Source: CAIJMU01 sp035531315
GTDB taxonomy: Bacteria > Spirochaetota > Spirochaetia > Treponematales > Rectinemataceae
Direction of reading: 5' to 3'
DNA length: 12,868 nucleotides
Assembly: GCA_035531315.1 (NCBI GenBank)
Contig: DATKTD010000090.1
Span: 1 to 12,868 of the forward strand
Positions 1 to 6,406 of this stretch are shown in pieces. A program made the position numbers and the translations under genes. Under the pieces are notes generated by a model. That model saw nothing but the letters and a program-made list of their open reading frames with translations, was not told the DNA's origin and did no database searches. Positions within the stretch are counted from its first letter, which is position 1. Each line of letters starts with the position of its first letter.

Positions 1-60
1 GGTCAAGAATGACTATCGCCCAAAACAGAAGAGTCGCCTCCCTTCCTCATTCCACCAAGG

Positions 61-116
61 TCCAGGCCTTTCGGGATGGCGCCAAGGGGTTCGCATCCCG
101 ATCCAGGCGTTTCGAG
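61..116. repeat. Short imperfect direct repeat flanking a hairpin in the non-coding left edge
   Basis: Bases 61-75 and 102-116 are direct copies of one 15-base unit with two mismatches (core TCCAGGC followed by TTTCG). Between them lies an 8-bp inverted repeat: TCGGGATG at 71-78 pairs with CATCCCGA at 94-101, leaving a 15-base loop. Positions 1-134 carry no gene I can support on either strand; a tRNA reading was tested and dropped. The element sits just beyond the thrA terminator. It may be a small dispersed repeat or part of the 3' end of a neighbouring transcript. Its function is unknown. Confidence 0.4.
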
Positions 117-128
117 GGCTGAGAATGG

Positions 129-165
129 AAAGAACGCCGCCCCTTTTTGTGGGGACGGGGCGGCG
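129..165 (-). terminator. Probable rho-independent terminator of thrA
   Basis: CGCCGCCCC at 135-143 is perfectly complementary to GGGGCGGCG at 157-165, giving a 9-bp all-GC stem with a 13-base loop. Read on the minus strand the stem begins 21 bases past the thrA stop codon at 187-189 and is followed by TTCTTT (plus-strand 129-134). The T-tract is short and interrupted, so efficiency may be moderate. The stem shares the core GCCGCCC/GGGCGGC with the hairpins at 8552 and 12368. Confidence 0.7.
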
Positions 166-186
166 GAATCGATGTTTTCTTCTTTA

Positions 187-2661
187 TTAGAAAGAGGAGC
201 GGGCGATTCGGACTATGTCGGCGAAGATGCCTCCGGCCGTCACAGCCGCCCCCGCCCCGGGCCCGCGTACGACGAGGGGCATATTCGAATAGCGGCTGGT
301 CGTGAAGGTCACTACGTTCTCGGCATCCCGGAGGCCATAGAGGGGCTGGCCCGAGGAGACCTCCTGGAGTCCCAGCTTGATGCCCTCCGCGGAGATCGAG
401 GCGGCGAAGACGAGGCTGCAGCCCTTGGCCTTGGCCGCGTCGTAGCGTCGCTGGAAGGCCGTCTCCTCCTCGAGGGCCGCGTAGAAGGCCTGAAGGTTGG
501 GCGCTCCCATACAGGCGGCCGAGACGATGGGCTCGATGACGATATCCTTGTATTCGAAGGCAAAACCGCACTCGCGGGCGATGATCAGGGCCTTCCTCGC
601 GAAATCCACGGCGCCGAGGTCCTCGCGGGGGTCGGGCTCGGTGTAGCCGAGTTCGCGAGCCTTCTTCACGAGCTTGGCGAGGCCCTTTTCCGAGTCGAAG
701 TTGGCGAGAATGTAGCCGAGGGTGCCCGAAAGCATGGCATCGACCCTGACGACGCGGTCGCCGGACACCATGAGATCCTTCATGGTGGAAATCACCGGCA
801 ACCCCGCCCCGACCGTGGTCTCGTAAAGATAGGTGGTGCCCGTAAGGCGGGCCGTGTCCATCAGGTCTCGCCAGGCGGCATAGCTGCCCGAATTGGCCTT
901 CTTGTTCGGCGTCACCACGGCAATCGAAGCCTTGAGCAGTTCCGCGTAAAGGACCGCCGGCTCCTCGGAGGCCGTGCAGTCCACGAAGGCAGCGTTGGGC
1001 AGGCCCATGGCCCGGGCCCGGGCCGCGAAGACGGAGAGATCTGCCGGCTTTCCCCTCGCCTCGAGGTCTTCCTTCCATTTTTCGATGTCGATGCCGGCGG
1101 GATCGACGAGCATGCGTTTGCGGTCCGAGAGGCCGACCAGGTTGACCCGCACCGAGAAATCCCTGAGAAGGACGGTCTTGTGCTCGCGGATCTGCTCGAG
1201 GAGGGTGGAGCCGACGAGGCCGTGTCCGACCAGGAAGACGTTGACGGTCTTCCGCCCCGCGAGGAAGAAGGCGTCGTGGATGGCCCGCAGGGCCTTCGCC
1301 TCGTCCTTCTTCTCTATGACCGCCGAGACGTTGAGTTCGCTCGAGCCCTGGGCGATGGCCGCGATGTTGACCCCGGAGCTCCCGAGGGCGCCGAAGATGC
1401 GCGCCGAGATGCCGGGCCGATGGCGCATGCGTTCGCCGACTATGGCGATGATGGCCTTGTCGTCCTCGAAGATGGGTACGCCGACCCTGCCGTCGGCGAG
1501 CTCGACGACGAATTCCTCCCCGATCGCCGCGAGGGCACGGTCGTTGTCGTCGGGCGAAATCGCGAAGCAGATCGACCGCTCGCTCGAGGCCTGGGAGATC
1601 AGGACGATGTTGATGCCCTTGTCGGCCAGGCAGCCGAAAAGTCGACCGGCCACCCCCCTCACCCCTATCATGCCGGGACCCTGGAGCCTCGCGAGGGTGA
1701 TCGGGGCGATCGAGGTGATGCCCCGCACCGGATAGCGGGAGGGTGGGGCGTCGAAGGTGATCACGGTGCCGGGAAAGGAGGGGTTGAAGGAATTGCGAAT
1801 CCTGATGGGTATGTCTTTTTCGAGGGCCGGCTGGATCGTCGGCGGGTAGATCACCTTGGCCCCGAAGTGGGAGAGCTCCATGGCCTCCTCGTAATTGAGG
1901 GCGGGGATGCTGAAGGCGTCGCCGACCTTTCGCGGATCGGCGGTGAGGATGCCGTCGACATCCGTCCATATCTCGAGCTCCTCGGCATCGATGGCCGCGG
2001 CGAGTATGGCCGCCGTATAGTCCGAGCCGCCCCTCCCGAGGGTGATCGTATCGCCACGCTCGGTCCTCGCGATGAAGCCGGTGACGACGGGGATAAGCGG
2101 CATCGTCTCGCCCGGGCTGTGCAGGCCGTCCATCCGCGCGACGACAGCCCTCTCGGTCGGTCCCTTGATCGGCCGCGCGTTGCCGTAGGGGCCCGACGCG
2201 ACGATGACCTCGCGGGCATCGACGTAGGTGGCGCGGAGACCCGCCTCGAGGAGGGCCGCCGTTACGATGCGGGCCGAGAGCCTCTCTCCGAAGCTTACGA
2301 GAAGATCGAGGCTCCGGGGCGACAGCTCGCGGAGGAGGGCCACCCCGCGGAAAAGTTCGTGGAGGTCCGACAGGAGCTTGTCGATCTCCTTGCCGGCCTC
2401 GAGGAGGCGCGGGCCGCTCGAAATCGCGGCCAGACTGTCCCTGTGTCTTTGCCCGATTGTCTCGAGTTTTTCGGTCCAGAGAGAGGTTTCGCTGTCGGGG
2501 GCGGCCACGGCCTCTCGCGCCGTTTCGATGATGGAGTCCGTCACTCCGCCAAGGGCCGAGACCACGATCACTGCGCCCGGATTGCCGAGCGCGATATCGA
2601 CAACCCTGCGGATGGCGTCGGGACTTCCGACCGATGTGCCGCCGAACTTCAGGACCTTCAT
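187..2661 (-). CDS. thrA: Bifunctional aspartokinase / homoserine dehydrogenase
   Basis: It catalyses the first step (aspartate to aspartyl phosphate) and third step (aspartate semialdehyde to homoserine) of threonine and methionine synthesis from aspartate, in the cytoplasm. At 824 residues it is about the length of E. coli ThrA (820). The aspartokinase domain (about 1-300) has the KFGGTS signature at residues 5-10, GERL near 126 and GRGGSDYTA at 209-217, followed by WTDVDGILTADPR. Two ACT-type regulatory segments follow (about 325-370 and 405-450), with paired GINIVLISQ and GVNIAAIAQ motifs. The homoserine dehydrogenase domain (about 472-824) has the nucleotide-binding GHGLVG at 479-484, TPNKKAN at 584-590, and the family lysine K690 in a GxxDxxxK context. 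ATG is preceded by AAGGGGAG with seven bases between. The ACT segments imply end-product feedback, but the ligand cannot be read from sequence. It is the last gene of the left block, 123 bases after the preceding gene. Confidence 0.96.
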   Translation of the reverse strand: MKVLKFGGTSVGSPDAIRRVVDIALGNPGAVIVVSALGGVTDSIIETAREAVAAPDSETSLWTEKLETIGQRHRDSLAAISSGPRLLEAGKEIDKLLSDLHELFRGVALLRELSPRSLDLLVSFGERLSARIVTAALLEAGLRATYVDAREVIVASGPYGNARPIKGPTERAVVARMDGLHSPGETMPLIPVVTGFIARTERGDTITLGRGGSDYTAAILAAAIDAEELEIWTDVDGILTADPRKVGDAFSIPALNYEEAMELSHFGAKVIYPPTIQPALEKDIPIRIRNSFNPSFPGTVITFDAPPSRYPVRGITSIAPITLARLQGPGMIGVRGVAGRLFGCLADKGINIVLISQASSERSICFAISPDDNDRALAAIGEEFVVELADGRVGVPIFEDDKAIIAIVGERMRHRPGISARIFGALGSSGVNIAAIAQGSSELNVSAVIEKKDEAKALRAIHDAFFLAGRKTVNVFLVGHGLVGSTLLEQIREHKTVLLRDFSVRVNLVGLSDRKRMLVDPAGIDIEKWKEDLEARGKPADLSVFAARARAMGLPNAAFVDCTASEEPAVLYAELLKASIAVVTPNKKANSGSYAAWRDLMDTARLTGTTYLYETTVGAGLPVISTMKDLMVSGDRVVRVDAMLSGTLGYILANFDSEKGLAKLVKKARELGYTEPDPREDLGAVDFARKALIIARECGFAFEYKDIVIEPIVSAACMGAPNLQAFYAALEEETAFQRRYDAAKAKGCSLVFAASISAEGIKLGLQEVSSGQPLYGLRDAENVVTFTTSRYSNMPLVVRGPGAGAAVTAGGIFADIVRIARSSF

Positions 2662-2784
2662 TAGGGAACTCCCCTTGTCTTTCGGCGGCCCCCTCTCCGG
2701 AGGGGGAGGTGGACCGCTCGCAGCTTCAGGCGATAATGACGAAGTCCGAGGGCAAAGGAAAGGGCAAAAGAGGTGGGGATCGGA
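2662..2784 (-). promoter_or_regulatory. Structured leader upstream of thrA
   Basis: This 123-base gap lies between the 492-residue protein's stop and thrA. A 7-bp stem with a 4-base loop is formed by CCCCCTC (2689-2695) and GAGGGGG (2700-2706). The thrA Shine-Dalgarno, AAGGGGAG on the minus strand (plus 2669-2676), follows it. The minus-strand segment CTCCCCCTC (plus 2700-2708) can pair either with its hairpin partner or, with minor imperfection, with the Shine-Dalgarno. No T-tract follows the stem and I see no leader peptide rich in Thr or Ile codons, so classical attenuation is not supported. A clear promoter is not visible. A translation-level switch is only a possibility. Confidence 0.35.
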
Positions 2785-4263
2785 TCAGCGACGTTGGTTC
2801 TGGCTGGCCCTGATGGCCCCGGCCTCGGCGCGCTCCAGGCCGTTGATCGTCGGTATGACCGGTGTAAGCGTGAGATCCCTCGTTCCACCGGCGCCGTTCT
2901 GCAGGTCTATGCGGTAATTGCGCCTCTTCCCCTTCGGCCCGTTTTCGATCAGTTCGACGACATGGTCGCTGCCGATCGTGTATTGGATCCAGCGGCCTTC
3001 GCTGCTCGTCCCTTCCCTCGTAAGCGAATAGCTGCCCTGTCCGAAGACCAGTCTGAGCGAATCGGCGGTCCAGAGTCCCTCGAGGGGGAGGGCTCCCCCG
3101 CCTGTGGCCTGGGGTATCCCGTCGTCCTTGAAACGACGGTAGCTCCCGTCCCAGCGGTTTTCCGAGTCGATCTTCATTAAAAGATCCTCAAATACCCGCA
3201 CCGTTACCGTATCGGCCCCGGCCATCTCGATGTCCATCAGCCTGCGCAGCGTAGGCACCGATTCGTTCTGGGCGCCGACATAGAGGCCCGTCCTGGTAGC
3301 GTGCGACTCGTTCCAATGGAAGACTTCCTGAGAATCGCCCGAGTAGAAGACGATGGAATTCCCGGCTCTGTCGAAGACGAGTAGCCGGGTCTTGGGATCG
3401 TGCGGTCCGAGATTCGCGTCGTACCAGACGCCCTGGAGGAAGGCCTCGAAATCGGATTCCTTGCCCGTCAGCACCTTCGTCGCGATATCCCTTTCGACCT
3501 GGGCCCCGGGTATCGCGTCCTGGGCCGAAATCGCGAAGGCCTTCGCCTTCCTGTCCCAAGACCAGGTCGTACGCACCTGGTCGAGGGGATTCGACGATTT
3601 CATGTCCTTGCTGAAGGACAGTATCGTCGAGGGCTCGCCCTCGGTCTGACCGAGCTGGTAGCTTTCGGGCCTGTCCGCGTTTTCGATGTGCACCGAATCG
3701 CCGACGACCGAGGCTATCTGCGCATAAATGAGGCCGGTCTTTTCCGAACCCTTCACCTCGCGGAAGATGCTGAGCGTCTGCTCGTTCTTCTCGTTCATGC
3801 CGGTGACGACGATCGAGAGCCAGTGATCGCCGACGATGTCGCTGGTCTGGACCTGGAGGGTCGTCAACTTCGTCACGGGGATGGGGCTTTCCCAGGAGCG
3901 GAACCAGCCCCTCCTCCCGGGTATGGTGTCGGCGACGACGATGGCCAGACTGTTGCCGCCATTGGCCGTCTTCCTCACGGTGATGATCTGCTCTTCGCCC
4001 TCGTCATTGTCGAGATTGAGCGACTGTACGTCCAGGACGACCTCGTCCGGCAGGGCGTCTATCCTATTGGCGACCGGGGCCTGGGCGGGGGTCGAGGGGC
4101 CTGTCGCGTTGCTGGATTCGCTATCGGCGACGACGAGCTTCCGCGTGACGACGGGGCGCGAGGCGTCGTTGCGTTCCGCGGCCGATTTCCACCAGAACCA
4201 GGATACGAAGACGACGAGGAGGACGCATACGACGAGGAATACCAGGTTGGCGAGCTTTTTCAT
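2785..4263 (-). CDS. Membrane-anchored, beta-rich protein, possibly pallilysin-related
   Basis: Function is not established. Residues 1-25 start with two lysines and form one hydrophobic segment (about 7-25). C13 lacks a good lipobox, so an uncleaved anchor facing the periplasm is more likely than a lipoprotein. A low-complexity Ser/Pro/Ala linker follows (about 46-66). Residues 75-260 are beta-rich, with segments such as VGDHWLSIVVTG resembling FG-GAP/VCBS repeats. The C-terminal half has two lipocalin-like G-x-W signatures, G278-V-W280 and G396-L-W398, each followed by predicted strands, suggesting two small barrel-like domains. Position near a VWA gene and cfpA matches the T. pallidum Tp0750/Tp0751 region as I remember it, and Tp0751 (pallilysin) has a lipocalin-like fold. 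No HEXXH motif is present, so protease activity is not supported. The assignment rests mainly on context. The start has GGAG five bases upstream of ATG. Confidence 0.75.
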   Translation of the reverse strand: MKKLANLVFLVVCVLLVVFVSWFWWKSAAERNDASRPVVTRKLVVADSESSNATGPSTPAQAPVANRIDALPDEVVLDVQSLNLDNDEGEEQIITVRKTANGGNSLAIVVADTIPGRRGWFRSWESPIPVTKLTTLQVQTSDIVGDHWLSIVVTGMNEKNEQTLSIFREVKGSEKTGLIYAQIASVVGDSVHIENADRPESYQLGQTEGEPSTILSFSKDMKSSNPLDQVRTTWSWDRKAKAFAISAQDAIPGAQVERDIATKVLTGKESDFEAFLQGVWYDANLGPHDPKTRLLVFDRAGNSIVFYSGDSQEVFHWNESHATRTGLYVGAQNESVPTLRRLMDIEMAGADTVTVRVFEDLLMKIDSENRWDGSYRRFKDDGIPQATGGGALPLEGLWTADSLRLVFGQGSYSLTREGTSSEGRWIQYTIGSDHVVELIENGPKGKRRNYRIDLQNGAGGTRDLTLTPVIPTINGLERAEAGAIRASQNQRR

Positions 4264-4321
4264 GGAACTCCGGAAAACGATCCCGCTCTCGGGGCGGTGC
4301 CGCGATTCGACCGGGAACAGG

Positions 4322-5341
4322 TCAGCGCGTCGCGGTCTTTCGAGATTGCTCCTGGGCCCGCGGCGTGACGAAGGCCGCCTCTATTGTTTGTAGCACGGCG
4401 GATTTCAGCTCTTCAAGTGGCAAGGGAGAACTGAAACCAGCCGCCGTCCAGTGGCCGCCTCCGCCGAAGCCATGGGCGACATGGGCCACATTGACAAGCC
4501 CCTTCGAGCGGAGCGAACAGCGCCATCGGCCCTTCTGGTTTTCCTTGAGGAGGACGGAGACCTCTACCTCTCCGCTTTTAAGCGGCGTGTTCACGAATTC
4601 TTCGGCATCCTCGTAGAGCGCCCCCGTGCTCTCAAGATCGGTCAATCGGAGGACTTGGAATGCCAGCCGGTTGTCGAGCTGCAGGTCCAGGCTTCCGAGC
4701 ACGACGCGCTCGAGAAGGAGGGCCGCGACGGAACCCGACTCGTAGACCCTCCCGTAAATCGCATATGGCTTGACTCCTCGCCGGACGAGATCGAGGGCAC
4801 AGGCGAAGGTATCGGCGCCTGTCTTGGGATAGGCGAAGGAGCCCGTGTCGTAGACGATCCCCGCGAAGATCGCCTCGGCCGCGTCGGGGGGGAGCTCGAC
4901 GCCGAGAATCCCGCCCAGACGCCAGACCATCTCGCAGGTGCTCGATGCGGCCGAATCGATGACGAAGCCCTCGTCGATGCGGCCCTTGGGCTCGTGGTGG
5001 TCGATGACGAGGAGACCCTTCGCCTGGCGGACGAGGCTTTCCATCCTCGAGCCGAGAAAGGCGAAGTCGTGGGTGTCGACGACGATGGCGCAGGTCTCCT
5101 CGGCGGGGAAGGGAAGCTCCGGCGTATCTTGGATGCGACCGAACCAGCCCCGCCGATCGATAAAGGCCAGTTTCGAGGCTGGAGCCTCGAAGAAGACGAG
5201 CCGCGCCTTCTTGCCGAGGCTCTCGAGCATAATGGTGAGGGAATAGGCGGCCCCGAGGCCATCGGCATCCGGGCCGTCGTGGGAGGCGAGAATGAAACTG
5301 TCGAAGGTCCGGATGTAGCCGGCCGCTTGCTCAAGAGTCAT
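4322..5341 (-). CDS. DHH/DHHA1 family phosphoesterase (NrnA-like)
   Basis: This is a soluble metal-dependent phosphoesterase of the DHH superfamily. Relatives degrade short oligoribonucleotides (nanoRNA), dephosphorylate pAp, or hydrolyse linear and cyclic dinucleotides; substrate choice cannot be read here. Motif I is H21 plus D25-A-D27-G (HDGPDADGLG), motif II is VDTHD with D89 and D92, motif III is D114-H115-H116, and motif IV is D165 in YDTGSF. The C-terminal DHHA1 domain carries GGGGH at 293-297. The length of 339 residues is typical of stand-alone NrnA-type proteins; there is no GGDEF, PAS, CBS or membrane part, unlike GdpP. ATG is preceded by AGGGAG four bases upstream, and the first 11 bases overlap the end of the VWA gene, so translation is probably coupled. 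Whether it works with the surface proteins beside it is unknown. Confidence 0.93.
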   Translation of the reverse strand: MTLEQAAGYIRTFDSFILASHDGPDADGLGAAYSLTIMLESLGKKARLVFFEAPASKLAFIDRRGWFGRIQDTPELPFPAEETCAIVVDTHDFAFLGSRMESLVRQAKGLLVIDHHEPKGRIDEGFVIDSAASSTCEMVWRLGGILGVELPPDAAEAIFAGIVYDTGSFAYPKTGADTFACALDLVRRGVKPYAIYGRVYESGSVAALLLERVVLGSLDLQLDNRLAFQVLRLTDLESTGALYEDAEEFVNTPLKSGEVEVSVLLKENQKGRWRCSLRSKGLVNVAHVAHGFGGGGHWTAAGFSSPLPLEELKSAVLQTIEAAFVTPRAQEQSRKTATR

Positions 5342-6245
5342 GCAGCTCCCTGTCGCGTTTTCGTCTGCGTATCAATACTAACGTTACGACCGCGGCGCCC
5401 GCAAGGAAGACCAGTCCTAAAATGAATGGGATGATCCACGAGGGAGGACTCCCTTCGGAGTTCGAAGACCCTCCGCCCTGGCCCGAGGACAGGGGATTTC
5501 CCCCGGAGGCGCCCGTCCTATTCGGGTCCCCGCCGGCCCGGGCGCCGCCATTGGTCGTGTCGCCCGTGGCGCCGCCTATCGCGAGGCCGGGCGGCGTGTC
5601 GGCCGGGAGGGGCGGAAAATCGGCATCGCTCCGCGCCGGCGGCTCGGACAATATCTTCATTATGCTCGGCGCGGCCTTGTCGACCTTGGCGGCCACATCG
5701 AGACCGACGATGATTTCGCGGTAGGCGCCATGGTCGATGCGCCTTATATACGTCAGCGCGGGATGCACCAGGCGGTAATCGGAGGAGACATAGCGCGAAC
5801 CGGGGGGCGCCTCCTGGCGCTCGTCCGTAAGGAGGACGACGTATTTCGGCCGATCCGGATTGCCGAGTTCGACGAGGTCGGCGGAAGCCCTGTCGAGGAC
5901 GGCGCCGATGTCGGTGAATGCCCCGTCGGCGACGATGCCGTCGAGGCTCTTTATGGCCAGGTCCTTGTCCGCCGCCGATCTGATGGTGCCCCCGAAAACG
6001 CGCTCGATCTTGCCGTAGAAGGCCTCTATTATGAGCCTGTCCCCCGGGACGAGTATGGAGGAGATCAGTCTCGTCGCCGCGTAGCTCTTGACCGCATCGA
6101 TGCTTCCCCGCATCGAAAGCGACTTGTCTATTAGGAGGATCTCGTCGATGGTCCCCGGCCTATCCTCGCCGAGGGAGGGGACGATGACTATGAGGGCCAT
6201 CGCGAGGGCTAGGGGCGCCTTTCGAAGCCATTTTTGAAGGACCAC
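5331..6245 (-). CDS. Membrane-anchored von Willebrand factor A (VWA) protein, Tp0750-like
   Basis: Residues 1-26 form a signal peptide (basic start, hydrophobic core at about 11-24, likely cleavage near SLG/E). The VWA domain (about 33-200) has a complete MIDAS metal site: D40-x-S42-x-S44, T111 and D141. A Gly/Ser/Asn/Pro-rich linker (about 203-268) precedes one transmembrane segment (270-292) and a short basic tail (RRRKRDRELHDS). The predicted topology puts the VWA domain in the periplasm or at the surface, on a flexible stalk. Start is GTG at 6243-6245, chosen because it has AAGGA upstream and keeps the whole signal peptide; the next ATG (residue 16) would cut into it. In T. pallidum a VWA protein, Tp0750, is encoded beside pallilysin and has been linked to host-protein degradation; orthology is inferred from position and domain only. 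It is the first gene of the left block. Confidence 0.88.
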   Translation of the reverse strand: MVLQKWLRKAPLALAMALIVIVPSLGEDRPGTIDEILLIDKSLSMRGSIDAVKSYAATRLISSILVPGDRLIIEAFYGKIERVFGGTIRSAADKDLAIKSLDGIVADGAFTDIGAVLDRASADLVELGNPDRPKYVVLLTDERQEAPPGSRYVSSDYRLVHPALTYIRRIDHGAYREIIVGLDVAAKVDKAAPSIMKILSEPPARSDADFPPLPADTPPGLAIGGATGDTTNGGARAGGDPNRTGASGGNPLSSGQGGGSSNSEGSPPSWIIPFILGLVFLAGAAVVTLVLIRRRKRDRELHDS

Positions 6246-6406
6246 GGTCTTTCCTTTCTTCGCCCTCCGGGAATGAGGGACGATTTCATGTTTCTTCTAT
6301 ATAAGGCGAAATGAGGGCGCGGAAAATTTTTCCGCGTCTTTACTTTTTTTCGCCCTCACGCCTACTATAACGCAGGTATTGGCCTTTACGCCAAAAAGGA
6401 GAACCC
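6246..6406. promoter_or_regulatory. Divergent control region between the VWA gene and cfpA
   Basis: This non-coding region must carry promoters for both blocks. For cfpA the best -10 candidate is TATAAC at 6366-6371, which would start RNA near 6378; no good -35 lies at standard spacing, but the region just upstream is T-rich (6339-6350). For the left block, TATATA at 6298-6303 is a possible -10 on the minus strand with a poor -35. Repeated boxes are conspicuous: TGAGGG at 6274-6279, TGAGGGCG at 6312-6319, and its exact reverse complement CGCCCTCA at 6351-6358. TTCGCCCTC occurs directly repeated at 6259-6267 and 6349-6357. The cfpA Shine-Dalgarno is AAGGAG at 6396-6401, five bases before ATG. 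Promoter calls are by eye. Confidence 0.5.
6318..6336. promoter_or_regulatory. 19-base palindrome, candidate operator
   Basis: CGCGGAAAATTTTTCCGCG is a perfect 9-bp inverted repeat around one central T. It lies about 30 bases upstream of the putative cfpA -10 and just upstream of the putative -10 of the left block, so a dimeric regulator bound here could affect both. It is enclosed by the inverted pair TGAGGGCG (6312-6319) and CGCCCTCA (6351-6358). Rightward it is followed by TCTTTACTTTTTTT, which also resembles a terminator, but no plus-strand gene lies upstream to terminate. Function is inferred from symmetry and position. Confidence 0.45.

Noticed and set aside
61..117. Possible tRNA end, because of a GGTTCG-like T-loop near 88-94
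   Set aside because: Only three T-stem pairs form, and no acceptor stem, anticodon arm or D-arm can be drawn in the preceding 75 bases.
76..2664. Very long open frame (862 codons) on the plus strand across thrA
   Set aside because: It is antisense to a clearly recognised gene, and its product has no recognisable domain. It arises because GC-rich codon use avoids TTA, CTA and TCA codons on the coding strand.
3300..3325. Metalloprotease motif in the pallilysin-like protein
   Set aside because: The only histidine pair with a glutamate between (H316-W-N-E-S-H321) does not fit HEXXH spacing.
6318..6354. Palindrome plus T-tract read as a rightward terminator
   Set aside because: No plus-strand gene lies upstream to terminate, and the element sits at divergent promoters, so an operator-type role is preferred.
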